DNA from: Campylobacteraceae bacterium | GTDB taxonomy: Bacteria > Campylobacterota > Campylobacteria > Campylobacterales > Campylobacteraceae | Assembly (NCBI GenBank): GCA_031284315.1 | Contig: JAITAB010000034.1 | Coordinates: 1 to 64,000 of the forward strand | Reading direction: 5' to 3' | Length of the DNA: 64,000 bases | Part shown: piece by piece, positions 32,568 to 40,791 of the stretch | Layout: each line of letters opens with the position of its first letter | Numbering within the stretch: the first letter of the stretch is position 1 | Program-made: the position numbers and the translations under genes | The notes under the pieces: model-generated | What the model was told of the DNA's origin: nothing | The model's database searches: none | Seen by the model: the letters and a program-made list of their open reading frames with translations, nothing else

Positions 32568-32877
32568 TTTCAACAGGTTTATTTTTTCAATTTTGAGAGA
32601 TTTGCACGCTCATTGCAAAGTTTTGAAGATTGACGAACCAAGAGCGTTATTGCCGATAAATCTTATTGATGCCGAAACGCTTAGAAATCTGTTGAAATAT
32701 CTTGATTTAAATTATCCAAGAGACGATAGAGGCGTTCCGTTAAGCTACACAAAACTTGATAGCAAACAGATGAGCGAACATGTCAATTGGATAGAGAAGC
32801 AAGCAGGCTTATCAGGAGTTGAATTAAGCCATATAACAAGAGAATGGGAGCGCATCATGGCGCAGTATAAGCATTAG
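32551..32877 (+). CDS. Unknown early phage protein
   Basis: The 108-residue protein overlaps the MBL gene by 17 bases and ends the operon. It is alpha-rich (NFNRFIFSILRDLHAHCKVL, MSEHVNWIEKQAGLSGVELS) with no known motif. A 170-bp gap follows, holding no obvious gene but a TATAAT box near 33018 that would serve the next regulator. Confidence 0.65.
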   Translation: MKISNNFNRFIFSILRDLHAHCKVLKIDEPRALLPINLIDAETLRNLLKYLDLNYPRDDRGVPLSYTKLDSKQMSEHVNWIEKQAGLSGVELSHITREWERIMAQYKH

Positions 32878-33046
32878 TGTTTAACGCCTCTGTAAAAACA
32901 GCCATGAGATTGATTGGCGCGGGGTTTAACGGTTTGACCAAACAAAACCGCTTGGTATCAGCGCCGCTTGCATAACGGCGATAGAAAAATTTATGCATGC
33001 GAAAAGTATTTTATTGTATAATATTATATAAAAAATCGGAGCAAAT

Positions 33047-33268
33047 ATGAGCGATAATATAGTCAAAAAGACTTGCAAAGAGCTGGGGATAACTCGTCAA
33101 GAGCTTGCAGAACGCGTTGGCGTTAGTGAAACAACAGTAAATAGGTGGGCGTCATCGCCAGATGAAATGCCATTACAGGCAGTGAAAACTTTTGAATTAT
33201 TATTACAAAATAAAGAACTTCAAGATTTTGTAGATACATTCAAAAAACTTCTATTGCTTGCAAAATAA
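33047..33268 (+). CDS. XRE-type helix-turn-helix regulator, copy 2
   Basis: The 73-residue protein shares NIVKKTCKELGIT with the regulator at 18567-18785 and has its own helix-turn-helix (RQELAERVGVSETTVNRWAS). GGAG precedes the ATG. Like copy 1, it lies just before a TTGACA promoter that drives an 80-residue gene and a KilAC antirepressor. It is probably the local regulator of that cassette. Confidence 0.85.
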   Translation: MSDNIVKKTCKELGITRQELAERVGVSETTVNRWASSPDEMPLQAVKTFELLLQNKELQDFVDTFKKLLLLAK

Positions 33269-33322
33269 TTGTCATTTTAGTAATTATTTTGCAATAAATT
33301 TACCAAAACAATAAAAAATATC

Positions 33323-33351
33323 TTGACAAAACTATCAAAATGATATAAAAT
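33323..33351 (+). promoter_or_regulatory. Promoter of the BRO-type antirepressor cassette
   Basis: TTGACA (33323-33328) is followed after 17 bp by TAAAAT (33346-33351), or after 15 bp by TATAAA. It stands between the regulator gene and the duplicated 82-residue gene. It corresponds in position to the promoter at 18513-18542 of the other cassette. Confidence 0.65.
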
Positions 33352-33393
33352 ACTCTTTAAAATTTGCCAATATGACAAATAAAGGAGTAAATT

Positions 33394-33642
33394 ATGCAAT
33401 CAACAAAACACTTCAACACTGACTACGAAAACGAGTTGGATATATTGGATTATGCGATAAGCGATTTGAATGTCATCGCTCATCTCATAGAATGCCACAA
33501 TATCTATATAGATACAGTCGGGACAAACAAAGATATGGATGCGTCCACAGCTTGCTTTTTGGCTAACGCGATAAGCGACATAGCAAACGGCATAAAAGAA
33601 ACGCTAAACAAAATCACAGAAACAAAAAACCATAAGGAGTAA
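33394..33642 (+). CDS. Small phage protein, copy 2 of a duplicated gene
   Basis: The 82-residue helical protein differs from the 79-residue protein at 17251-17490 mainly at the N-terminus (MQSTKHFNTDYENELDILDY). AAAGGAG precedes the ATG and the downstream antirepressor starts 4 bases after the stop. Near-perfect conservation of two copies suggests recent duplication or exchange. Function unknown. Confidence 0.75.
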   Translation: MQSTKHFNTDYENELDILDYAISDLNVIAHLIECHNIYIDTVGTNKDMDASTACFLANAISDIANGIKETLNKITETKNHKE

Positions 33643-33645
33643 ACA

Positions 33646-34440
33646 ATGGAACTTCAAATCTTCCAAAACAGCGGTTTTAAAATAAGAGGCGGTTTATTTA
33701 ATAATGAACCTTATTTTGTCTTGGCTGATGTGTGTAAAGCATTAGACATCAACAATGTTTCGCAACTAAAGACAAGATTAAAAAAAGATGGGGTCATTAC
33801 TAATGAGGTCATCGATTCATTAGGTAGAGTACAGCAGGCAACTTTTATTAATGAAAGCAATTTATACAAAACAATTTTTCAAAGTAAAAAAGATGAGGCG
33901 CTGATATTTCAAGAGTGGGTAACATCGGAAGTGCTACCCACTATCAGAAAACACGGAGTTTATGCAACTGAACAAAAACTCGAAGAGATGATAGCAAATC
34001 CTGACTTTACAATCAAGCTGTTGGAGACTATCAAGCAGGAAAGAGCGCAAAGAGAGCAGATACAATCCGAACTTGACGCTCAAGCTCCCCGCGTGGCATT
34101 CGCCCAACGCTTGCAAAAATGCGAAGGAACATTAAGTGTCAGAGACTATGCTAAGTTACTGTGCGATAAAGGTTTGCCTTTGGGAGAAAAAAGGCTGTTT
34201 GAGAGACTTAGAAATTTAGGGATACTTATGCGTGACAATAAGCCTTATCAACACTATATTGATAACGGAGTATTGGCTGTCAAAGAGGGTATCTATATCA
34301 ATTCAACAACAGGCGACGATGTAGCCTATATGCAAGTAAGAGTTACTGCCAAAGGGCAGGAGTATATTTATAATAAACTGTTAGGGCATTCAGATGATAT
34401 GTATCGCAATACCAAATCAAACAGTATGACAGCAGTATAA
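33646..34440 (+). CDS. BRO-N antirepressor with KilAC domain
   Basis: The 264-residue protein has an N-terminal BRO domain (GGLFNNEPYFVLADVCKALD, FINESNLYKTIFQSKKDEAL, EWVTSEVLPTIRKHG) and a KilAC domain almost identical to that of the Rha protein at 17487-18233. It ends with about 16 extra residues (GHSDDMYRNTKSNS) where the duplication breaks off. Antirepressors of this class modulate phage repressors. Having two that share one DNA-binding domain suggests competition for the same target sites. Confidence 0.9.
   Translation: MELQIFQNSGFKIRGGLFNNEPYFVLADVCKALDINNVSQLKTRLKKDGVITNEVIDSLGRVQQATFINESNLYKTIFQSKKDEALIFQEWVTSEVLPTIRKHGVYATEQKLEEMIANPDFTIKLLETIKQERAQREQIQSELDAQAPRVAFAQRLQKCEGTLSVRDYAKLLCDKGLPLGEKRLFERLRNLGILMRDNKPYQHYIDNGVLAVKEGIYINSTTGDDVAYMQVRVTAKGQEYIYNKLLGHSDDMYRNTKSNSMTAV
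34084..34379 (+). repeat. KilAC coding segment repeated in inverse at 17506-17802
   Basis: This is the second arm of a near-identical inverted repeat of about 296 bp. The flanking genes (82-residue protein, XRE regulator) are also duplicated but in a different order relative to the antirepressor, so this is a shuffled cassette, not a simple inverted duplication. Confidence 0.8.
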
Positions 34441-34454
34441 ATTAAGGAGTTAAT

Positions 34455-34778
34455 ATGAATACAATTAAGTTCAGTCATTACTATGACAAGTTGAATTTAC
34501 AAAAAACAGCAGAGCTTTTAACTATTAGAGAGCTAACAATCCCTGACGATATGAACCCATTCCTAAAAATGTACGATACGCGCTACATTATAGACGAGGA
34601 AGAGAGGTTTTACCAATTTAAAGATGGTAAGTATATACAACTTATCTTTTTAGGCAATTACAGAGTGCCGTTTTGCACTATTCGTCCACGATACGGAAAA
34701 TACGGAGATAAAAAGCCATATTATGAGGGCAAAATCGGCGAAATATTCAATATTGTAATAGAAAGAGGTAGCGAATGA
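34455..34778 (+). CDS. Unknown phage protein
   Basis: The 107-residue protein (MNTIKFSHYYDKLNLQKTAE) is followed with a 4-base overlap by a second small gene. ASCH-like or small regulatory folds are possible from the strand-rich end (FLGNYRVPFCTIRPRYG), but I cannot assign it. AAGGAG precedes the start. Confidence 0.65.
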   Translation: MNTIKFSHYYDKLNLQKTAELLTIRELTIPDDMNPFLKMYDTRYIIDEEERFYQFKDGKYIQLIFLGNYRVPFCTIRPRYGKYGDKKPYYEGKIGEIFNIVIERGSE

Positions 34779-34972
34779 AAATAGGCAGATTAGAGTTTAA
34801 AACAAGTCGTTGGGACGCAACAGAGATAGACGGCGACATAAGATTTGGACTAATGTTTGAGTTCACGAGAGATAGAGATTATCTTTATTGTAATGATAAC
34901 ATTTGGGCTTTCAATATCTATTTAGCATTATTCACTAAGACGCTTAATTTTGCAGTACTTTGGAACAAATGA
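34775..34972 (+). CDS. Unknown small phage protein
   Basis: The 65-residue protein starts in an overlap (ATGA) with the preceding gene and ends overlapping the excisionase-like gene (ATGA). It is beta-rich (IGRLEFKTSRWDATEIDGDI) with a hydrophobic C-terminus (WAFNIYLALFTKTLNFAVLW) that might be membrane-associated. Function unknown. Confidence 0.6.
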   Translation: MKIGRLEFKTSRWDATEIDGDIRFGLMFEFTRDRDYLYCNDNIWAFNIYLALFTKTLNFAVLWNK

Positions 34973-35205
34973 AAGCCTATCTTGACACCTCAGCTCTTTG
35001 CGAATATATAAGCTGCTCAAGAGCTTACATCAATAAAAAAATCAGATGCAATGATTGGCGGCTTGGCGTTCATTTTGTTCAGCCTGACGGACCAAATACA
35101 AAAATGCGTTTTATCCGTGAAAAAATAGACGAATGGATGCTGCGGAATGTAAAAGACGAAGTGGATGATTTTGCCACTATTATGGCCAAAAAACTGGTAG
35201 GTTAG
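34969..35205 (+). CDS. Excisionase-like small DNA-binding protein
   Basis: The 78-residue protein has a MerR/Xis-type winged helix-turn-helix (LDTSALCEYISCSRAYINKK, then IRCNDWRLGVHFV) and lies 56 bp before the integrase start. Position and fold support a recombination directionality factor, although it could be an AlpA-like regulator. Confidence 0.7.
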   Translation: MKAYLDTSALCEYISCSRAYINKKIRCNDWRLGVHFVQPDGPNTKMRFIREKIDEWMLRNVKDEVDDFATIMAKKLVG

Positions 35206-35261
35206 ATATTATGCTAAAATTACACCGTTCAACCAGCAGTTTTAGCTTTCAAGGAGATGAC

Positions 35262-36338
35262 ATGAAAGTTAAAATAGTCAGTAGAGGCGGTATATTGTAT
35301 CTAAGGTATCAAAACGGCGCGCGCGATGTCAGAAAATCCACAAAGCTTGACGACACAAGGCAAAACAGGCAATATCTTGAAAATGAAGTTATCCCGATAA
35401 TACTTGTGAAGCTTAAAAACGGAACTCTGCAAAAAGCAAAAACCGTCCGATACTATGCCGATAAGCATTTACTGCATTCGGAAGCGCGCAAAAGCTATTA
35501 CAATATAGCGCGTTATACAGAGTTTGCAGTGCAGTTTTTCGGCGAAGACAGAGATGTGGCGTCTATCACACGGCTTGATATAAGGGATTTTGCGCAGTCT
35601 TTGAAGATAAAAGACATATCTAAAAAGAATTATCTTGCGGCGCTTAGCGGCATCTTGCAAACGGCTGTGGAAGATGAGTATCTTGAACAAAACAAGGCGC
35701 TTAATTTTCCGCTTAAAGACGACGGCAATGATGTCAATCCTTTTACGAAAGACGAAGTTGAGAGGATTTTATCGCATGCAAGCGGTAATTTTAAAAATAT
35801 TTTAGGCGTTTTATTTACGATGGGCATGCGTCCGAGCGAGCTTTTAGGATTGAAATTGCCTCAAATATCGCATAACTTCATAGAGATAAACGAAGTTATC
35901 GTAAGAGGCGTAACGGGTAAGCCCAAAACTAAGGCAAGCAAACGCAAAATACCTATAAGGCAGGAGGCAAGGCAGTATTTTAACGCCCTTATTGATGCTG
36001 ACGGGCGAAAAACTCTGCATTTGGTAGCAAACGAGGAAGGCAAGCCATACCATGACATCAACGCATTGCGTAAGAAATGGTGCGCTCTCTTGAAAGAGTG
36101 CGGTATAAAACATCGCAAATTATATGCGACAAGACATACTTTTATTTCGCATATGCTTTTAAACGGCGTGAGCGCGCCCATAATTGCGGAGTTTGTCGGT
36201 CATGAAGACGTGAGAGTTATTCAACAAACTTATGGCAAATATATTGAAGGTTCTCTTGTAAAAATTGACGACGGGCAATATCTATATTCTGGCACACTTA
36301 TTGGCACAGTTGAAAAAAACGATAAAGTTAAAAGTTGA
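35262..36338 (+). CDS. int: Tyrosine-family phage integrase
   Basis: The start is ATG 35262 behind AAGGAGATGAC, giving 358 residues. Catalytic residues visible are Arg190 (MGMRPSELLGLK), Arg291 (YATRHTFISHML, with Tyr288 in place of the usual first His), His314 (VGHEDV) and nucleophile Tyr324 (QTYGKYI). An arm-binding N-terminal domain is followed by a SAM-like core-binding domain. The last codons and the TGA stop lie inside attR, and candidate arm sites fall within the SGTLIGTV codons. It integrates the phage at tRNA-Ala. Confidence 0.96.
   Translation: MKVKIVSRGGILYLRYQNGARDVRKSTKLDDTRQNRQYLENEVIPIILVKLKNGTLQKAKTVRYYADKHLLHSEARKSYYNIARYTEFAVQFFGEDRDVASITRLDIRDFAQSLKIKDISKKNYLAALSGILQTAVEDEYLEQNKALNFPLKDDGNDVNPFTKDEVERILSHASGNFKNILGVLFTMGMRPSELLGLKLPQISHNFIEINEVIVRGVTGKPKTKASKRKIPIRQEARQYFNALIDADGRKTLHLVANEEGKPYHDINALRKKWCALLKECGIKHRKLYATRHTFISHMLLNGVSAPIIAEFVGHEDVRVIQQTYGKYIEGSLVKIDDGQYLYSGTLIGTVEKNDKVKS
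36290..36308 (+). promoter_or_regulatory. Candidate integrase arm-type sites, right end
   Basis: TGGCACA starts at 36290 and again at 36302, exactly 12 bp apart, matching the pair at 376 and 388. The sites lie inside the integrase coding region (codons for SGTLIGTV), 19 bp before the attR repeat. Confidence 0.5.
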
Positions 36339-36403
36339 GAAAATGCCGATTTTATCGTGGTGGAGTGTAGGGGGATCGAACCCCTGACCTCAACGCTGCC
36401 AGC
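36327..36403. repeat. attR, 77-bp direct repeat containing the tRNA 3' half
   Basis: This sequence is identical to 227-303. It begins in the last integrase codons, includes the integrase stop, and ends in the anticodon stem of tRNA-Ala (tRNA nucleotide 31). The repeat therefore spans the anticodon loop and all 3' parts, and the phage restores a complete tRNA gene when it integrates. Confidence 0.95.
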
Positions 36404-36433
36404 GTTGCGCTCTCCCAGCTGAGCTAACACCCC
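36358..36433 (-). tRNA. tRNA-Ala (anticodon GGC)
   Basis: This is a complete 76-nt cloverleaf. The acceptor stem GGGGTGT/ACACTCC contains the alanine identity pair G3:U70. The anticodon arm is CAACG-CTGGCAG-CGTTG with anticodon GGC. The T arm is AGGGG TTCGATC CCCCT, and 3' CCA is encoded. Its 3' half is the prophage attachment site. The promoter lies to the right, so integration has not separated it from its control. Confidence 0.97.
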
Positions 36434-36657
36434 GCGAGTTGCAGGAGCAAAATTATACAAGCCAAATGCTTATATAAAGTTTGTGAAATCAATTTTTCGC
36501 AATTTTATTTTAAATTCTCCCGCAAACTCCAAAACACGGCAATCCAACTATTCGTTAAAACAGGCGGATTGGAGTTAAGCCGTAAAATAATTTTTGTTTT
36601 TTGTGCGCGCCAAAAATGCCAAAATTTGCAATTTTTGTTTTTTTGCACAAAAACTTA

Positions 36658-37647
36658 TCAAACAGCCGCTCCCACCGCATACCGCTTTGAAACTTCCTTC
36701 GCATCATGCGCGCAAACTTCGTAAATTTCGCGCCCTATCAATACGCCGTGGATTTTGTTTTTATCTATTTTTGTATATGAAAGAGCTATTTTGGCGGCTA
36801 AAATTTTATCGTCCAATGATGCGTTTTTTGAGATTTTGCCAAACGGTCCGCTTAGTTTTTCGCCCAAAAACAGGCCGCAAAAGGCGTCATTATCAATCTT
36901 TTCCAATATCTCATTTTCATGCTCGTTGCGCCCAAGCGCCAATTTTGCGCCATGTTCAAGCCTGAAATGCCTTCCAACTTTTAAAAGCGCAACATCTTCG
37001 GCGCGCAGCGGTTGATATTTGATAAAATCGCGCAATTTTTCGCTGAAATTTATATCCGTCAGCAAACAACCTCCGCCGGGACTTGCGTACTCTTTGAAGC
37101 CAAACTCCTGCGCTAACGCGATTTGCCTTTTTCTGTCTCTGCCTTCAATATCAAGCAGTTTTTCCCTGTCCACCCAGCCCTCTATTTCTGGCTTTGTGGG
37201 CGTTAAAAGTTTCGCGCTCATGGGACGAAGCGCCAAAGAGTCGTCATTGCCAAGCTCAAGCACATTTTTCAGAGCTTTTGAATTTTGGCTCATGGGGCGT
37301 TGTCCCAACACTTCGCCCGTTATGATAAAATCCGCCGCATTTTTTTGCAAAAGTTCTTTTGCTTTTCTCATCATGAAAGCGTGGCAGTCTATACATGGAT
37401 TGAATCGTTTGCCGTATCCGTATTTAGGCGAAAACAAAACCTCTTTGATGTACTCTTCGCGCGCGTCTATCGTTTCAAAATCCGCCCCGACTTCATTGGC
37501 GCGTTCTTTAAATACCGCCGACATATCTTTTGTGCCGCCAAAACCTATATTTATATTGACGGCTTTTACGCTTATGCCTTGATTTGCTATAAGCTTCATG
37601 GCAATCATGCTGTCAAGTCCGCCGCTAAAAAGAGCTAAAGCTTTCAT
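36658..37647 (-). CDS. PP-loop ATPase, tRNA-thiolation-like (Cj1633-type)
   Basis: The 329-residue protein begins MKALALFSGGLDSMIAMKL, with the SGGLDS pyrophosphate-binding loop of ThiI/MnmA-type ATPases that adenylate a target for sulfur or nitrogen transfer. A Cys pair in RFNPCIDCHAFM and a later CLLTD suggest thiol chemistry. In Campylobacter the homologue stands beside aroC/rnc/rnhA/dnaG, as here. Its start overlaps the end of dnaG by 23 bases. A role in tRNA or sulfur metabolism is likely; the substrate is not established. Confidence 0.8.
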   Translation of the reverse strand: MKALALFSGGLDSMIAMKLIANQGISVKAVNINIGFGGTKDMSAVFKERANEVGADFETIDAREEYIKEVLFSPKYGYGKRFNPCIDCHAFMMRKAKELLQKNAADFIITGEVLGQRPMSQNSKALKNVLELGNDDSLALRPMSAKLLTPTKPEIEGWVDREKLLDIEGRDRKRQIALAQEFGFKEYASPGGGCLLTDINFSEKLRDFIKYQPLRAEDVALLKVGRHFRLEHGAKLALGRNEHENEILEKIDNDAFCGLFLGEKLSGPFGKISKNASLDDKILAAKIALSYTKIDKNKIHGVLIGREIYEVCAHDAKEVSKRYAVGAAV

Positions 37648-39286
37648 ACGGCACCAATTCTCCTTTTCTTAAACGCGTTATGATATCCCGTATTTTTCTA
37701 AACAAAAAACCTTTTTTTTCAAATTCAAGCATTGATTTTTTTATCTTTTCAATCTCCTCTTCATAAAAGGCGATAAGAAACGGCCTGAGGGCGCTTACCA
37801 ACTCTTTTTCTTCATGCACATTAATATTTTCAAGCATCAAAAGTTTTCTTAACTGCGGATGTTCTTTTTGTCCTTCAAGCAGCAGCGACAACTCTTCCGT
37901 ATGCACTTTGAACATGGAAGCGTCTATAATATCAAGCGTCATGTCTATCAAATGAGGATTTACAAGCAGCGTTTTTATGATGGAAAGCTCTAGCATGTCC
38001 TGAAAGCCCTCCTGCGTACTATTTTGCCGCGAAGGCTTGCGCGTTCCCAAAACGACAAGATTTGGTTTGACATTCAGCAAAGATACGAGCATGCTTTTAT
38101 AACTCTCTGCGATGGCGTTTGGCAGCGTGCGCAGATACGCCGCCGCCTCTTCCAAAGCTTTCTGTTTTTCATGCGCGTTTTTTAGGTTGTATTTGCCCGC
38201 GATATGCTCCAGACAAAACTCTATAAACTCTTTCGGACTGTTATAAAAAGCGTTTAATTTATCAATCATTCCCTTTTGCACCATATCGGCAGGATCCATA
38301 TCTCCCGTAAAAATCGCCACGCCGCCATCCATGTCATGAGAAGATAAAAGTTTGGCGGCTTTAAACGCGGCTTCCACCCCGGCATTATCTCCATCATACG
38401 AAAGAATGACTTTCGGTTCGCCTCTTTTTATAAGCGGCAAATGCTTTTCCGTAAGCGCTGTGCCGAGCGTTGCGACCGCTTCGTTAAAGCCTGCTTGATG
38501 GAGCATCACCACATCAAGATAGCCTTCGCAGATGATGATTTTTTTATTGCGCATAATGGATTCGCGCGCTATATGATAGCCGTATAAAAGCTCTGATTTG
38601 TTAAAGATTTTGGACTGCGGCGAATTTAGATATTTCGCAGGGTGGTTTGTAATGGTCCGCCCGCCAAAACCCGCTATTTTGCCGTTTGCCGAGTATATCG
38701 GAAAAGTAATGCGCTCCATAAATACCGCGTATTCATCTCCCCTGTCGCCTATGCTTATGATGCCGGCTTCTATCGCTTCTTTTGAAGTGAAAAAATGGCG
38801 TTTCAAAAAGTTCGTTGTCATGTGGGACTGCGGAGCGTAGCCTATCTCAAATTTTTCTATGGAAGACTGCCCTATGCCGCGTTGGCTGAGATATTCCGCC
38901 GCCTGCGGATTTTTGTCCAAATTTTGCGTGAAAAAGAGATTTAACTGTTCAAGTATCTCTTTTGTTCTTTTTCTATTGTCAGCGTCTTTTGTGTTTGTGT
39001 AGGTAAGCGCGAAATTGCAAAGGTCGGCGACTTTTTCTACCGCTTCGGGATAACTTAATTTCTCATGCTCCATGACAAATTTTATCGCATCTCCGCCTGC
39101 GCCGCAGACGAAACAGTGATATATCTGCTTTGAAGGACTTATGTATAAACTCGGCCGCGTGTCATTGTGGAAAGGGCATATTGCCTTGAAATTTGAACCG
39201 CTTCGTTTCAACTCCAAATAACTGCCGACAATGTCCACAATATCTATACGCTGTTTTAATGTTTCTATTGAACTTGAATCTATCAT
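37625..39286 (-). CDS. dnaG: DNA primase
   Basis: The start is ATG 39286 (MIDSSSIETLKQ, the usual DnaG start), giving 553 residues; an upstream GTG at 39304 is also open. The zinc finger is Cys37, His40, Cys58, Cys61 (CPFHNDTRPS, CFVCGAGGDA). RGIGQSSIEKFEIGYAP and the TOPRIM motifs CEGYLDVV and SYDGDNAG follow. A TATAAT box at 39294-39299 on this strand lies so close that the transcript may have almost no leader. The enzyme makes primers at the replication fork. Confidence 0.96.
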   Translation of the reverse strand: MIDSSSIETLKQRIDIVDIVGSYLELKRSGSNFKAICPFHNDTRPSLYISPSKQIYHCFVCGAGGDAIKFVMEHEKLSYPEAVEKVADLCNFALTYTNTKDADNRKRTKEILEQLNLFFTQNLDKNPQAAEYLSQRGIGQSSIEKFEIGYAPQSHMTTNFLKRHFFTSKEAIEAGIISIGDRGDEYAVFMERITFPIYSANGKIAGFGGRTITNHPAKYLNSPQSKIFNKSELLYGYHIARESIMRNKKIIICEGYLDVVMLHQAGFNEAVATLGTALTEKHLPLIKRGEPKVILSYDGDNAGVEAAFKAAKLLSSHDMDGGVAIFTGDMDPADMVQKGMIDKLNAFYNSPKEFIEFCLEHIAGKYNLKNAHEKQKALEEAAAYLRTLPNAIAESYKSMLVSLLNVKPNLVVLGTRKPSRQNSTQEGFQDMLELSIIKTLLVNPHLIDMTLDIIDASMFKVHTEELSLLLEGQKEHPQLRKLLMLENINVHEEKELVSALRPFLIAFYEEEIEKIKKSMLEFEKKGFLFRKIRDIITRLRKGELVPYESFSSF

Positions 39287-39356
39287 GCAAGAAATTATAC
39301 TCACTCTTAGCTTGTCTTTGCTATAATTGACCTCGCATCACATAAAAAGGCAATGT

Positions 39357-40376
39357 TTGGATACTCTTTTTTTGGGATATAGAGACCCTATTTTCGGCGT
39401 TATCATCTTTTTTGCAATTGTCTTTATAATAGCGTTTTTGAATTACTGGTGGAGCGTTTTTAAGGGCAAAGAGGAGCGTTACAGCATAGAGAGGTTCATA
39501 AAGCGTTTTGAAGTCATGGCGGACGCGGACGAATACAAAAAACTGCTTGATGAATTTAGCATCTCAAGCGAAAGTTTGGGACTTTTGGCGCATTCGTACT
39601 CAAAAAGCGGAGAGTATGAAAAAAGTATCGGCATTTATCTTATCGCCTTAAAACGCGTAAAAAACAGGGAAGAGAAGCAGTATTTTTTATTTGAGCTTGG
39701 AAAGATATATTTTAAGGCGGGATTTTTAAGGCGCGGCGCAGATATATTTTTGGAACTTTTGAAACTCTACCCGCGGCATGAAGAGGCGCTTAAAATTTTG
39801 ATGGTAATATATGAGCAGTTGAAAGAGTATAAAAGGGCGCTTGAAGTGATGGACTCTTTGGAAGAGCTTGGCGTTGATGCGAAAAGCGAAAAGAGTTTCG
39901 TCAAAGCGCTGCAAACTTTAAGCGATGCCTCCATGACAAATCAAAAAAAATATGAAACGCTCTTTTCACTCGCGAAAAAAGAGCCGCTTGTCGGGCGCAT
40001 GTTGTTTGAATTTGCAAAAAAAGAGGCTTTGGAGTTTGATCTGGATACGATAAAGGCTGAGAGCATTTTGGATTTATTGTGGGAGAGCGATATTTCACTG
40101 TTGAAAAACTCTTCACAAGATTTGGCAAAAGCGGCGCTGGCGGCGAAAGTCGGCGGCGAAACACCGCAAGGCGCGCCGTTTGAGCTTGAAATGCTCGCGG
40201 CGCTTAAAAAAGCAAATTACACAAAAGCCGCTGTGGGATTTGAATACACCTGCACATGCTGCAAAGGCACATTTCCCGTCCATTTTTACAGATGTCCCTC
40301 ATGTTATACGCTAAAAAGCCCGCACATTTCGCTTGCGCTTATCAAAAACGAGCATGAAGAGTATTACTCTTTTTAG
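39357..40376 (+). CDS. Membrane-anchored TPR protein with C-terminal zinc ribbon (LapB-like layout)
   Basis: The start is TTG 39357 with AAAAGG six bases upstream, giving 339 residues (MDTLFLGYRDPIFGVIIFF); another TTG at 39327 lies inside a TATAAT box and is less likely. There is one N-terminal membrane segment (about 11-32), then helical TPR repeats (residues 60-260), and a rubredoxin-like Cys pair set at the end (CTCCKGTF, RCPSC). This layout resembles LapB/YciM, which controls lipopolysaccharide synthesis. The gene precedes rnhA, rnc and aroC as in Campylobacter. Confidence 0.8.
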   Translation: MDTLFLGYRDPIFGVIIFFAIVFIIAFLNYWWSVFKGKEERYSIERFIKRFEVMADADEYKKLLDEFSISSESLGLLAHSYSKSGEYEKSIGIYLIALKRVKNREEKQYFLFELGKIYFKAGFLRRGADIFLELLKLYPRHEEALKILMVIYEQLKEYKRALEVMDSLEELGVDAKSEKSFVKALQTLSDASMTNQKKYETLFSLAKKEPLVGRMLFEFAKKEALEFDLDTIKAESILDLLWESDISLLKNSSQDLAKAALAAKVGGETPQGAPFELEMLAALKKANYTKAAVGFEYTCTCCKGTFPVHFYRCPSCYTLKSPHISLALIKNEHEEYYSF

Positions 40377-40791
40377 CGACGGTTCAAGCTTGGGCAATCC
40401 GGGATACGGCGGATACTGCGCTATTTTGCGCTATAAAAACAGTGAAAAAATCATAAGCGGCGGCGAAGAAAATACTACAAACAACCGCATGGAGCTAAAA
40501 GCGGTAATTGAAGGACTGAGGGCATTGAAAGAGCCATGCTGCATAGAGATAATAAGCGATTCGAGTTATGTTACAAAAGGCATAGCCCAATGGCTTGAAA
40601 ATTGGATACGCAGAAATTTCAACAAAATCAAAAACCCCGATTTGTGGCGCGAATATATAAAAGTTTCAAAACAACATCAAGTAAAAACCACATGGATAAA
40701 AGGACACAGCGGTCATGCGGAAAATGAAAGATGTGACAAAATAGCCAAAGAAGAAGCCGAAAAGGTAAAAAGCAAAGGAGCGGCAGCATGA
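40354..40791 (+). CDS. rnhA: Ribonuclease HI
   Basis: The start is ATG 40354, inside the end of the upstream gene, giving 145 residues. The active-site acids are in LFSDGSSLGNPG (Asp), NNRMELKAVIEGL (Glu), IISDSSYVTKGI (Asp) and GHAENERCDKIAKEEA (Asp). It removes RNA from RNA-DNA hybrids. Its stop overlaps the rnc start (ATGA), so the two RNases are translationally coupled. Confidence 0.95.
   Translation: MKSITLFSDGSSLGNPGYGGYCAILRYKNSEKIISGGEENTTNNRMELKAVIEGLRALKEPCCIEIISDSSYVTKGIAQWLENWIRRNFNKIKNPDLWREYIKVSKQHQVKTTWIKGHSGHAENERCDKIAKEEAEKVKSKGAAA

Larger units (their letters stand above)
227..36403. mobile_element. Integrated tRNA-Ala-targeting siphophage-type prophage, 36.1 kb
   Basis: Two perfect 77-bp direct repeats bound a block with integrase, S24 repressor, Cro-like regulator, replication genes, both terminase subunits, an HK97-type head module, a long-tail module and a lysis cassette. 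Late genes are on the minus strand. Repressor, accessory and recombination genes are on the plus strand. Non-phage cargo (HsdR_N protein, kinase/phosphatase cluster, lipoproteins, RhuM) is present. The set is nearly complete. The one visible lesion is an in-frame stop in the tape measure gene, so it may be inducible but defective in virion assembly. Confidence 0.97.
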
